A stretch of DNA of 64,000 nucleotides from Russula earlei (GCA_025769875.1 JAGFNK010000020.1:124001-188000), one strand, 5' to 3'. Numbered from the stretch's first letter, positions 32,796 through 45,180 are shown. Made by a program: numbers and translations. The notes: generated from the letters alone by a model not told the origin.

Positions 32796-33181
32796 TGTTG
32801 CGCAGCATAGAGCGCAGCTAACAGGCCAAGCAACCCACCTTAGAGGTTGTGCTAAGTGCTCAAGTGATATTGGGGTGTAGAGCAATATGTATACTTGTCT
32901 ACATGTATGGTATTTATACCTCTATGACCCAGGGCTGTTCCTAAGTCCAAAAGAGGTGACTACAGGTGTCCACTATATCGTGCACACAGTGATGTGTGAT
33001 GTGGAAATGTTCTAGACACAGCATAAGGCTGCATCTTGTGATAGATAGTGTAGTATGCATAACCCTATTGCCATAAGCACATATACTAAAGTTCTGTCTA
33101 ACATGTAACAGCTCTAATTGGATCTTGAACCTTGTATGAAGGTCTTCACCTTCTTTGATCTGTTCAGGTTCTGGTTCAACA
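32796..33181 (-). mobile_element. Solo copia LTR
   Basis: A reverse-orientation copy of the 385-bp LTR of the element at 13.6-19.4 kb, starting TGTTGCGCAGC and ending GGTTCAACA on the plus strand. It is flanked by CTAAA at 32791-32795 and 33182-33186, a perfect 5-bp target duplication. There is no internal element sequence on either side, so it arose by LTR-LTR recombination. Its right part has lost many CpGs relative to the other LTRs. Confidence 0.9.
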
Positions 33182-33186
33182 CTAAA

Positions 33187-34113
33187 CAAACTTTCCACTC
33201 CAACTTGTCCAACTTCCAAGTTGCACCAAGCTTCTGACCACTGCCCCTGAGAAGCCTCTGCATGGCTGCCAGAGCTCTAAACACAAAGATAAGTTGAAGC
33301 CCAGGTAAGCACCAGATCAACACAATGGGAAAAGGGTATATCTTAATCAGTTTGCAATCCAGGAGCAATTCTCAGTCAGTTCTGGGTAAGAACAACAATT
33401 AGTGAAACCGCTTTCAACACCATCAGGGTTCTTCCCCAGACCTGTCCAACCTTCCCTTGCAGGCAGAGGTTAGAAGCAAACACAACAAACACAGTTCACT
33501 GCCTTCTTTCCATTCTCTTCATACCCACCAGATCTGTGTTTCCCCAGGAGACATTCCTGGTGTGCTATGTGTTCTCCCAAGCCCTGTTGTGCCCAACTGC
33601 TCTCTCTGCACTCAAGGCTTTGCTCAAGGACTACCTCTCCTCTATGTCCTCACTTCCACTGGCTCTAGAGAAGACAGGAAAACTGGGCATGAGCTGATGC
33701 ACTCTTGTCAAGAAGCTGGGAAAGCTGCTGTGCTTCCACCTCCAGTCATCAGGACATGACCAGGAACTCATGAGGGGATTTGTTGCCACAAGACAGCTCT
33801 CTAGTCAACCTGTAGTTGTTGGCAATTGGGGATGCCCTCATCTAACACTCACATGCAACCAACATCATTTGTGACAATGTATCAATATATCTATCTATCT
33901 GAATTACAGTATTGTGCTTGCTGCTTCAGTACACTTGGCAGGATGTAGATGAAAAATTGAACTGATCACATAAGTCACATGAGGCAGAATCATTTTGAGG
34001 GGCTGGTATGGTATGAGACTTTGAGTGTTCTCAAAATGGAAGTAGATCCAAAAGTAGCCAGGGCCCAAATGGGGCAGCTAACTCATAACTCAACCACTGG
34101 CAAGTGCCAAGTG
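33187..34113. other. CpG-poor flank, repeated at 41.7-42.1 kb
   Basis: Nothing is coding with confidence. From about 33,690 to 34,121 it is a direct repeat of about 41,710-42,124, and both copies end in GTGCCAAGTGGCAACAAG. In the left copy that word is the hAT target duplication. In the right copy it is uninterrupted. Confidence 0.6.
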
Positions 34114-34619
34114 GCAACAAGTAGTGCTGTCACCAGTCTGGCTCAAAACTGCTTGGAGACAAGTTGTAGCTGCATCTGAGCCGAATTAAGCTGTTAGTGG
34201 CTTGCAGCTCGAAACCGTCCAGAAATGGCATGAGCCATTTCAAGCTGCTTCGAAGTGCTAGTCTGCCAGATTCAGATATGGTTGCTCAATTTGGAGAGTG
34301 GTCTGTGGCTGTTGCGGTCTCGAGCCACTTCGAAGTGCCAGATTTGGATATGATTGAGTTGTCTGCCACCACTCTGCCTTGGCCCTCTTACCTCTAGACA
34401 CACTGGCAAGTACTTATTCCTTTTCCTTTGCTTGTTGAAGGCTCAGGTGTGCAGGCTTCCTAGCACTTGCAGTGTTGCACAGTACTAGTATGAGGGGTGC
34501 TGTCTGGCTGGCCACTGAATCACACGTGCCACCTGCCCTTCCGACAGCCCAGGGCCATGCATTGCCTGCAGTCGCAGCTGCTGAGTAGTGCCATTGTTGG
34601 TCCTTTGAGCCTGAAGGCA

Positions 34620-36379
34620 CATGGCTCCTAGAGCAGTGGGAAAGCCTTCAGCCTGTCATTGCCTTAGCCATTTCACTCTCATCTGCCATCACTGCCATAT
34701 GCCTCTCCCTTGCCCATTGTTGCCTCTGACGTTCCGGTCCTGCCTGCCATCACCATCGCCTTGGTGTTCCCCATCATCACCACTGCTGTCACCTTTGTGC
34801 CCTCAGTTTTCACACATGCCTTGCCGCTGCCTTTCCCTTTCCATCGTTGTCGCCTGTTTTGTCCACTGAAGCAGTTGCCCCCATCGTACCAGTCCTGCCT
34901 GCTGTCACTACCGCTCCAGCCCCCACCACAGCCACCTCTCTCTCGGCCTCAGCCTACCCTGCTGTCATCTTTGCCTTGTCCATTGCCCCCACCATCTCAG
35001 CTGCCTCTGTCTCACTCACTGTCCTGGCAACCATCTCAGCACCAGCTGCACCAGCAGCCACTGCCCAAGTGAGATTTGCTTCTGTGATTTGGCCTGAAAA
35101 TGCCAAGATATATTTTTAGATTGCTCACCACACCCATAGCTTCCTCTCGTCTGGTGCAAATTGACACCAGTTCCTAACTTCCCTTCCCTTGACTCACGAC
35201 TACTGCTGCACTCCCAGTTATTGCCAAACACCTTTTCTTTCCCAAACACTCTCATGGCACAGGACACTCCCATGCTCTCAGCATCGATGCCATGTTTGGG
35301 GGTCCAGACCACATGGCCACCCGCGTTGGGACAGAACAGCATCAAGCACACATTCTCCCTGCCCTTCATTGTGCACAGGGCATGGCCACTGCATCCACAC
35401 AGCGTGATCATGCAGCGCATTTTAGAGCTGATGGTGGTGCAGGAGGCTGAGCTGACTGGCAACAAGACCCTCCCAACCGTCTTCTCCCTCATGAGCCCCC
35501 TGGCCGAGGCCACTGTTGTCGATCACGTGCGAATATCATCAGTGGATTCCAGTCCGTGCCTCTCTCCCTGGTCCATGACGAGGACAACAGTTCCAATCAC
35601 ACTTTGGAACCCCTGCTCTTGGCTGGCAACATCATTGTCTGGGTCTCCCACCAGGGTGACCTGCTTGTCACGGTTGACCCTGAGTGCCACCAGCTGAGCA
35701 TCTGGAGATATGCATACATGAAGCTCAGGGATGTGCCCTTCTCCCATGTGCATTCTTGGTTTCGCAAGAAGCGCGCTTCCATGGCCGCTGGCGCCCCTCT
35801 CTGACCCACTGCCACCACCTACCCCTTCCAACTCCACCATACTATCATTTTCACCACCCACTGCCACGCCACCTCACCCACCTGAAGAAGTTCATGATGA
35901 ACACCTGGAAGAACACCCCATGAACAGAAGCATGCCACCCCCTTGGAGAAACAATTGCCGCCACCAGAAGTTTGTCAATGCTCAAGACTCACCATGCAAC
36001 CTTTCATCTCACCTCCCACACACTTGCATGCCATTGTCCACACAGCATGCAACCTTTTGTCTCACCTCCCCACCCACTTGTGCGCCATTGTCCATGCACA
36101 CCATTGTCCATGTGGGCCACCATCACCTCAATGGGAGAAGACCACAATGCCAGGCCAACAAGAACAACATGCAACCCAGGCTCACCACCCACCACTTGCT
36201 CTATCACCAATGCCTCAATGCCGCCTCCTTTCAGGCTCACCCCTCAACGCTATGAAGCTGATGCCACTGCAACCTCAGTGACACAACATCAACATCAACA
36301 GCAGCAGCGTCTGGCCATACCACTACACACAATGACACAGCATCCATTCCACATGATCACACACAAATACATCAAGTTA
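34620..36379. other. Unidentified ORF-like DNA inside the hAT composite
   Basis: Fragments such as LLAGNIIVWVSHQGDLLVTV, DPECHQLSIWRYAYMKLRD and SHVHSWFRKKRASMAAG (about 35.6-35.8 kb, plus) look like eroded protein sequence. They match no family I know and are broken by stops. They are possibly another captured gene. Confidence 0.35.
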
Positions 36380-39300
36380 TCAACCCTGCAGACTATGAAG
36401 AAATGTGTGTAAATCTTCAACTGGCTGTCCTTGCTCTGTTCCCACCAGCTCAGTGAGTTCCTCTTCCATGTCAAAGCCCTTCATGAAACTTATACCTCTG
36501 CCTTGCTTTGTTGAAAACTTCAAAAGTTGAAGGGCCTCTATAAGGCCAGGGCTGAGTGAGTTCCTTCTAGCAGTTATGGTCTCTTTGCTTGATGAAAATA
36601 CCCTTTCACAGGGAACTGAGGAGGCCTGGATGGGAAGGATATCCATTGCTAGTTTAAATAGTGTAGGAAATTGATGTTGGTTTTCCTACAACTGTTTAAG
36701 TGTGATCCCTAAGATAAAAAAAAAGGCTTACCATCCAAAAAGTAAGACTATCCACATTTCCTCTGAATGAAATACCAAGATACCTATCTACTTCAGTAGA
36801 TAAGTCTTGTGCATCAGAGTCTGCTTCCTGATCTTCAAGTCCAAGCAGTTCAAGGGCTCTTAGATGTCTTTCTGGCAATCTAGTAGCTTGAAATTGAGGT
36901 TGTTCACTTTGCTCTGGATGTACATAATAATCCTCAAGCTAAAGTGCTTGATCAGAAACAAAAATAATGTAGAAAAAAGTAAAATAAAAACTTACAGCTT
37001 CAAGAAGAGTCAATCTTGCTGTCTCTGTAGCCAAAGATCCTTGTTTTCTAAACCACTGTAACTTGAATCTTGGGTTTAGAACTAAACAAGAATTAGAAAA
37101 GCTTATATTAAAATAAGGTTACTGACTGATAGATAATGTATAAGCTGGAACATTGGCAATTTCCTGTTGATACTCCTCTAGCTTGTCTATACCATCTTCA
37201 ATGATATAATCAACCTCTTCATGTTCATTTTTATGCTGTTTAAGTTTTGAAATAAGGCCTTCAAATGCAGGAAGGGTACCATAGAGTGTAGGACATTTTT
37301 CAGCAGATAAGAGTTGCTGATATGAATGAGGCAGCTAAAAAAAGATATTATATATTATATCTGAATTAAAGTCTAAAATATACATACCTCAAGTATTTCC
37401 TTCAATTTGTCCCAATCAGCACTTTGAAGCTGATTATTTGAGTTATTTTCACTCAAATATTGGTTAATAGCCTAAGTGGTAAACTGTTAGTATATCTATT
37501 TAATAAAATGCATGGCTTACATCTTTGAGCTTTAAGGCTCTTTCAATCATCAAAAAAGTTGATGACCACCTTGAATCAACATCATGAATCAATTGAAGAG
37601 ATGATAGACTCAAGGCTTCTAAAATTTGAGCAAAGTGGTGACGCTGCAAGGAGGAGGCACGAAATCTATAATAATTTTTAGCTGTATTCTTACATATTAC
37701 CCTAAACACTCACATTTTGAATTACACCACATAGTTTTTTGAGAGAATCTTCATCAGGTATCAATCCACTCATATTGTTTAACATGGCTTTACAAGCCAA
37801 ATTAACAATATGAGGAAAACAACTATACAAAAATAAAGTTAGATTGAGATAAAAGTAAACACCTTGCATACTGTATGTGCTGCTTAGAGCCAGAAAAGCT
37901 GATCCCATGTGATATTAAAGACCTTTGTAGAATTGATACAAATGCATCATTATTGGATGCATTGTAATCCATCCAATCTATTAAATAAATAAATTTTACC
38001 TTAAATTAAAAATTAAAGAAAACAACATACCTTGCCAGCAAGTTTGAGGCGATCTAAAGTAAAGAGAAATACCTCTGCCAAGCACTCTCCAGTATGAGAA
38101 CCAGGGATATGCACAAAGCCAATAAGATCTGTTTCGAAGGTTAACTGTTTGCTGTATCTTCTCCAGCCAGTGTGCAGTAACAGCCATAAAAGGCTTCTGA
38201 TCAAAATCTGTCCAAATATCCATGGTAAAAGAAATCTTTCCCATAGATTTGTTCTAAAAAAATTAGCTATATATATATAAGCAATAAATTAATAAACTTA
38301 CTAGCATATCATCTGACAATTGTTTTACTTGTTCCTGTTGAAGCTTTAGAATGTGCTTTCTTATTGTGGTTCTATGAGGTATATCTTGGTCTTGAAGATT
38401 ATCTCTTAGTAAAAGAAGAAGTCTTCTAAATTCCTTAGACTCCACAATACTGATAGGCTATAAATAAGCATTATCAATAGGACAAAATAAAATAATAAGC
38501 ATTAAACACACCTGATCAGTGGCAATGATCATCTCTGCAATGGCATTAGTAAAGAGTTCCTGAGTAAACTTTGGCCTTTGCTGAGTTTGAGACTCAATAT
38601 TTGTGCCTTGAAAGGCTGCAATTGCCTCTAAAGCATCCTTGGCCCTAACTGTGAGCTGAAGTCTCTCACACTCAGAAATCCAGTCCTGCATGTGACACAT
38701 ATACAGATGCCTCCATAGGGTGCCTGTTGCAGTTGATTTACCATAGCCCCAAACTGTATGTGTGCCTTTACTTTGATCAAAAGATCTGGCAAAGTATTAA
38801 TTCCATTAAAAAATGAAAGAAAATCTGATCATTTACATGCAGAATGTACATTGTCGTTTGTCACCATCTTCCTCAAAGAAAGAAAGAGTATCAGCACCTA
38901 GGTTGGCCTTTCTGCCACCTGCTGTCTATGGCCAGATAGTGTAGCAGGTACAGTAGCATCTTCAGTGCCAGAGGAGAGGGAGGATGTATTGAGGTTGAAG
39001 TCTTCATTGTCCACAACAGTGTGTGAAGAAATATTCTGTCCATGTCGAACAAAAATTAGTTTCATTGATTACATAACATAATCTACATATGCATTGCCCA
39101 GCGGAAATTTGAGATCCAGAGCTTCCAGAGCTAATGAAAGGATCATTGACACCAGATCCTGGAGCTTGATTGAGCTGTTGGGTGCTGCCACTAGCTGTGG
39201 TCACAACAGGGTCAAAGGTGACATGAGGATGTCTTGGAGTTGACAAGGTCGACACAGCTCTTGTTGTGGCTGCTGTGGGTGTAACTAATGATTATCACCA

Positions 39301-39493
39301 CATATGTCAGTGCTGATAATACCACACAAATTGAAACCCACTTACATTGAACAGAAAATGTTGTTTGGAGGATGCCACCAGGCAGATGGACATCTTCAAT
39401 GTCCTGGTCCTGACCCTGGGTTGCACAAGCATGCTTTGATGTCCTTTTCCTAGGTGATGGAGTTGCTGGGTTCCATCTCTTTCCCCTAGGCAT
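36380..39493 (-). pseudogene. hAT transposase with BED zinc finger, frameshifted
   Basis: Catalyses cut-and-paste transposition when intact. The start MPRGKRWNPATPSPRKRTSK at 39493 splices to ATTRAVSTLSTPRHPHV. A BED finger spans an intron (KRQCTFC, then STATGTLWRHLYMCH). The core FTMDIWTDFDQKPFMAVTAH, GFVHIPGSHTGECL, DWMDYNASNNDAFVS and CFPHIVNLACKAMLNN follows. DVDSRWSSTFLMIERALKLKD and VLNPRFKLQWF come next. The C-terminal dimerisation domain is MDILPIQASSVPCERVFSSS, then RRNSLSPGLIEALQLLKFS, with a stop at 36380. Roughly a dozen AT-rich introns with usable GT-AG sites remain. Frame breaks lie near 38,910 (before the finger) and 38,150 (after AVTAHWLEKIQQ). The gene structure is otherwise complete, so inactivation is recent relative to insertion. 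Confidence 0.85.
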
Positions 39494-39789
39494 TCTAAAA
39501 GTGATTCCAAGAGCTTGGGTATGTTGCCAAGATGCCAAAGGAGCACTGAGGATCGTATGATGGCCTGTGAGACAAGAGTTGTGTGTGACTGAAGCTGTGC
39601 AGCAGCTTGCTAAGGGCTTACACACACCCTGCTGCCCTGCCCATTGCATGTCAGGTCCACTCACCATCTCCCCATCTGTTGCCTCTGTCTTAGCCTCATC
39701 CATCCCCACCTCAGTTCTCCAACTCCTTGGAACATGGCAGTGATGTGGAAGAGCCACCATCACCAGCACCAGCATCAGCACTGGCACCT

Positions 39790-40290
39790 ACACTGCCACA
39801 TGACCAGCATCCCCAGCTGCTGCTGCCATCTCAGCCTTGTCCTTTGGTGCCTCAGCTCTGTCCACCGTATTGCTAGCCGCCACCTCAGCTGCTTTAGCAC
39901 CAGCCATACCTCCCACTGCCCCAGTCAGTATCACCATCTCAATGCCTTCAGTGCCCCCTATGCTTATGCCTATGAACTTGTGCTTGCCACCCATGCCCCT
40001 GCTTCCAGACCACACCGCCATCTTGCCGCCACACCATGTAAAAGACGTCAACAAGGAACAAATAGAACAACCCCACAAAGAATTGGATGATGAAGAACAT
40101 GCTGCCGCCTTGAGAAGCAGAAGCCACCACCATTGCAGGCCATTTGCTGACACACCCAGACATGCCAATAGCTCAGGATGCATGCCACAGGCCATGCACT
40201 ATTGCCCATGTGTGCCACCACCACCTCAGTTGGAGACGACCATGCAGCCATGGCCAAGACACAACAACAAGAGCAATAGCCATGCTCAAC
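39790..40290. repeat. CpG-depleted copy of the 31.3-31.9-kb segment
   Basis: Aligns with 31290-31830 almost end to end. Many CG dinucleotides of that copy are TG or CA here. Confidence 0.75.
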
Positions 40291-40559
40291 ATCTTTGACA
40301 ACTTCCACCCACACCTCACCTTGGAGCCTCTCATGCCCTCCCTCCTAGCGCCTGACACCCACACTGCCTTGGGTCTCCTCCATCCCCAAGTCATCGAAGC
40401 CTTCCACACCAACAACGCCTGGCATAAGGCACATGGACATCCCCTCACATGGGATATTCCCGACTCCGACTTCACCTCCACCTCCACCTCTGTGGATGGC
40501 ACCACCGCCCACAACAGTGCTGCCATGCCTCCATACATCACCTCCGTACATCGCCTCCA

Positions 40560-41565
40560 TCCCAGCCCTCACCCTCAGATCACGCATGGCATGCATGTCC
40601 CATGGCTTAGGCAATCCAATTCACGCTGGACCATTCACTTGTCACACAAGTCAAGCAGCAGCAGGAAGCTCACGAGGTCATGAAGATCGTATGTCCTGCT
40701 TCCTCCACTCCAACTTCTCAATTGACACATCTATCTTTCGTACCTGAAATTGTGATAAATCCTGTCACTGGCCCTGCAAGTGTTCCCACCACAATGTCGG
40801 TCCTGGCCCTTGCCCTCAGATCGTGCGTGGCGCACACATTCTGCAGCTTAGGCAATCCAATTCACACTGGACCATTCACTTGTCGCACAAGTCAAGCAGC
40901 AGCAGGAAGCTCATGAGGTCACAAAGATTGTACATCCTGCTTCCTCCACTCCAGCTTCTCAATTGACACATCTATCTTTCATACCTGAAATTGTGATAAA
41001 TCCTGTCACTGGCCCCACAAGTGTTCCCACTACAACATCAGTCCCAGCCCTCGCCCTCAGATCACACATGGCGCACATGCCCCACAGCTTAGGCAATCCA
41101 ATTCATGCCAGACCATTCACTTGTCGCACAAGTCAAGCAGCAGCAGGAAGCTCATGAGGTCACAAAGATTGTATGTCCTGCTTCCTCCACTCCAGCTTCT
41201 CAATTGACACATCTATCTTTCATACCTGACATTGTGATAAATCCTGTCACTGGCCCTGCAAGTGTTCCCACCACAACGTGTCAGTCCTGGCCCTTGCCCT
41301 TGGATTGTGCACAGCACACACATCCCACAGCTTAGGCGATCCAATTCACACTGGACCATTCACTTGAAGCAGCAGCAGGAAGCTCATGAGGTCACGAAGA
41401 TCGTACATCCTGCTTCCTCCACTCCGACTTCTCAATTGACACATCCATCTGTTGTACCTGAAATTGTGATAAACCCTGTCACTGGCCCTGCAAGTGTTCC
41501 CACCACAGCAATGGTCCTGGCCCTTGCCCTCAGATCACCTGTGGCACACACCCTCACACTTGCAT
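40560..41565 (+). repeat. 241-242-bp tandem array from ribonucleotide reductase tail
   Basis: The word TTAGGCAATCCAATTCA recurs at 40607, 40848, 41089 and (variant) 41331, a period of 241, 241 and 242 bp, with a partial fifth unit to about 41,565. Each unit decodes as [20 protein letters not shown], then HEVTKIV, SSTPTSQLTH and PEIVINPVTGPASVPTT. This is the tail region of the reductase copy at 30,783-30,990, followed by a short added spacer rich in CTTGCCCTCAGATC. Units differ mainly by CpG-to-TpG/CpA changes. Confidence 0.88.
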
Positions 41566-42009
41566 AGATGCTTGAGCGCTGGCATGCAGAAACGGGAAGG
41601 GTGGCTCACTCACAGGTGTGATCGGTGGGCTGAGGTGGCTCATGCTGGCGCGTGGAGTAGTATGACGTGTATCGAGCTCCAGCCAGTGTGCTGTGCATGG
41701 ATGGACGAGATCTGTGCTCTCATCAAGAAGTTGGGTGAGCTGCTACACTTCCGCCTCCAGCCATCAGGATGTGAGCAGGAACTCATGAGGGAATTCTTTG
41801 CCATGAGACAGGTCTCTGGTCACCCTGTAGTTCTTGGCAATTGGGGATGCCTCATCTAACACTCGCATGCAACCAACATCATTTGTTACAATGTATCAAT
41901 ATATCTATCTGGATTACAGTATTGTGCTTGCTGCTTCAGTACACTTGGGAGGATGTAGGTGAAATTTTGAACTGATCACATAGTCACATAAGCAGCGGTT
42001 GCCAGTGGT

Positions 42010-42425
42010 ACAAGACTTCAAGTGTTCTCAAAATGGAAGTAGATCCAAAAGTAGACATGGCCCAAGGGCCACATTGGGGCGGCTAACTCAATGACTGGCA
42101 ACTGTGGCAAGTGCCAAGTGGCAACAAGAGCATTCAAATGTTCTCAAAATGGAAAGTAGATCCAAAAGTAGACATGTCCCAAATGGGGCAGCTCAAATCG
42201 GCTCAAGCCACAAGCCAGGCTTGGCTTGGTCTGGCTCACCCAATCTGGCCAAGCCATTGCTGAGCCAAACTGAGCCAGACTGGACCGAGCCATGACAGCA
42301 CTAGCAACAAGAGTGTTCAAATGTTCTCAAAATGGTAAGTAGATCCAAAAGTAGACATGGCCCAAATGGGGTGGCTCAAATTGGCTCAAGCCACAAGCCA
42401 GGCTTGGCTTGGTCCAGCTCACCCA
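42010..42425. repeat. Imperfect tandem repeat at the right end of the hAT element
   Basis: Units containing TGTTCTCAAAATGG, AAGTAGATCCAAAAGTAGACATG and GGCTTGGCTTGGTC recur about every 120-190 bp. One unit begins GCAACAAGAGCATTC at 42117, another GCAACAAGAGTGTTC at 42304, right after the element terminus. Confidence 0.7.
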
Positions 42426-45180
42426 GTGAGGGCAAATGCACTTATGCATGTTCCCAGGTGGGGGAACAGTGTGGGACTCAGGGTGTGTAGTCAGGGGATG
42501 ACTTACTCTAACCTTCTACCCATGAAAACCTCATGATTATATAACCAATCATTTGGGAGGTCCATGGTTTTTCACAGGACTTGTTCCCAGGTGTCCCTAA
42601 CAGTGTTGAGGGCCCTCTTATCTTGTTTTATAAAGGTTGTGGTGATCCAATCATTGGTGAGCCTTGTGTTGATGGCATGGTGCCACCAGGTGCAGACTTC
42701 TTGCTCTGTGTGAGAGTGTTCTTATATCACTGGTTTGCACCTTATGACCCATACAAGATGGGTTGCTTCCAATATTATAATTTGGAGGAGCCATGTGGCA
42801 CCTTTGGGGGGTCATCTATTGGTTTGGGTTGTTCAGAAGGTCATAGTGGAAGTAGATCATTGGAAGGGTAGCAAAAAAACAGCAGATAGGAAAAAGAAGG
42901 TTGAGATAGCACCTGCCTTTGACAATGAGCCACTCCAGGAGCCCAAGCTGAAGAAAGTGAAAGTCAAGATATGCAATGAGATCAACATTGCAGTGAAGAA
43001 AATTGAGGCAAACCAGACTGAGGGGACCCAGAGCAAGTGCAGTCATATGGTGAAGGCTATGTATAGTGAAAACCCAGATCAGATGGACATCAATGGTGTC
43101 AAGACTCACTGTTGAACTATCCAGTTCAAGAGCAAGGGGTCAATTCGAAGACAAGTCGATAGACATCCAAGACAGCATGGGCAAGAAGTAGGGTCTAGAG
43201 TAGTAACAAACACCAAAGAGGTATGGTTACTGGTAAAGTTGAACAGGTATGCAGGGAAGAAGCCAGGATAGTCACAAGGGGATGGTCCTTAAAGGAGCAT
43301 CCCAGGGATGGAGAGTGCCATAAACAAATGGACAGTCTGAGGACTGTCCACTACTTTATTGAGCGCTTATATACTACAGGAGAACTACTAAATAGGGAAC
43401 AAGTCCTAACCTTGTTATCAAGCACAATAGAGTGATGAGTAAGAAGTTGGAGTGTGCTTACTGAGCATGCTCAGTTATGCTCAGTAATCTGCTGAGTAAG
43501 AAGGCTTCTCTTGATGAGTAAGAGTCTTTATTGTTCATGTGTTTACTGTCCTAGTACACGTGCGAAGCACCTGATTCATTTGCTATTAGTTTGTTTAGGG
43601 CCGGTCGTCTGAGGACTTGTAGTTTGGTTTAGGGAACTTGGTTGTCTATAAGGCCCCTTATATAGTTCTATTAGGGTCTTTAGAGTCAACCCTAATACTT
43701 CTATTAAGGTCCCTAGTATTGCTGTATAATCTATTCTATAGTTATTAGAGTCAGTCTAATAATGTGTTGTAGGGTCTTTAGTATTGTGTTAGCACCTATT
43801 ATAGGGCACTTCTAGTCATCCTAAAGGGTCCTTAGGGAGGCTATAATACTGTCCTTTATTGCTAAAAGGGTTGCCATTAAGTGGGGCTTGCTGTATGTTG
43901 ATTGTGCTGAGAATTGCTCGCACGACAATGTATGTGCAATATTGTGGACACCTCTACTCACCCCTTTTGTCTGTGTGAACAGGGTGACACCATAGAGGCT
44001 GGGTTTCCTCTCATAAGGAAGGGTCCTTCAAGGGCCCTCTCTGGGAAATGGTTCATGACAAATGGCAGGTAAACTCTCTAATTGATTCTCTCATGTATCC
44101 ACTGCTGATGCTTCATCAATTGACCCTTTTCTATTGGATGCTTAGCAATGCCTTGCTAAAAAAGTGAAAATGCATTGACAAGTGGGCTGCTGCAATCCCT
44201 GCCACTGCTAAGCCTACCTTTCAAACTCCTAGATCCACCTCCAGCCATACTAAGTCTGAATTTCCTTTGCCTACAAGTGGCCCTAGTTGCTTGTCAGCAC
44301 CTTCTGTCCTCACTGATAATGTCAAAATGATCAGTTCTTGAGCATCAAGCCTGGTTGAGGTAAAGGCCAAGCTGGTGCCTGAGTTTTCAATGTACAATGA
44401 CAGTGATCTCTCAGACAATGTGTTGAATTGCACAGTGATAAGGTAGATTAGATCGCAGTAGATCTAATAGAAATTTGTGTTATATTTACCTAATAGAAAT
44501 TACTACAATGCATAATCAGCTACCAATAAGATCATTAGATAGTAAGTACTTACTTCAGTTTCTGTGAGATGAAACTGAAGTATTCACTGTATGTATGATG
44601 CTCTTAAGTATCTGAGAGCATCCCTAGTTATTTTATCTGTAATTACTATCAAACTGTTTTCACAATCACTTTGTGCTAGCTACCAATTGTCTTAGATCAT
44701 ACTATTAATTTGCTATCATACATGTCTCAGCAACTCAGCTGAAATGCTTATGTGGCCCAGGCCTGTGGACTGCCCAGACAGTTTGAGCTGACACATCAAT
44801 GCCTTGGCTACTCTTTATCTTGACACAATGATGAGACAAAGGGCAAGGAATGGGAGGTTGCAATTAACAGCCCCCCTAAGGCAAAGAAGTGAGTCACCAG
44901 TGAGGTAAGTTTGCTTTTGTTTCCTACAACAATCTAATCATTATCCCAATCAGCAACTCATAGTTCAAAAGCCCTTGAAGTCCAGCAACACAACATCCAA
45001 AAAGCCTTAAAATGAGGAGCTTCCAAGCTGGATTGAACCACAATGGTTCTGCCATACATTTGTTGCAATATATATGGCATTCATTGGTCAAACTGCTGAC
45101 CCTTGGGATGTGCCTGTCAAGCAGTCAGTCAATGTGATGCAGAAGATCTGGGACAAAACCAACACTTATGAGTATGAGAT
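42426..45180. other. CpG-poor repeat-derived DNA without identified genes
   Basis: Short open frames (for example 42581-42871 and 42735-43115, plus) are not recognised. Around 43,935-44,010 the sequence GTGGACACCTCTACTCACCCCTTTTG resembles the middle of the copia LTR (GTGGACACCTGTAGTCACCTCTTTTGG), suggesting a much older LTR relative. The rest shows nothing definable. Confidence 0.4.

Larger units (their letters stand above)
34122..42303 (-). mobile_element. 8.2-kb hAT-type composite transposon
   Basis: The left end TAGTGCTGTC (34122) and right end GACAGCACTA (42303) are 10-bp inverted. Both are followed inward by clustered GGCTC/GAGCC subterminal words, as in hAT elements. The 8-bp target duplication GCAACAAG lies at 34114-34121 and 42304-42311. 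Inside are, in order, 5'-end sequence, unidentified ORF-like DNA (34.6-36.4 kb), a minus-strand BED/hAT transposase with introns, a repeat shared with 31.3-31.9 kb, a tandem array of ribonucleotide reductase tail and a copy of the left flank. It is longer than ordinary hAT elements and probably a chimaera. Because the transposase has frameshifts, it is presumably dead. An alternative is that flanking tandem repeats near 42.1-42.4 kb mimic the target duplication. Confidence 0.68.

Noticed and set aside
40560..41565. A multi-domain repeat protein encoded by the 242-bp array
   Set aside because: The period is 241-242 bp, not a multiple of three, so the frame shifts at each unit and stops occur between units.
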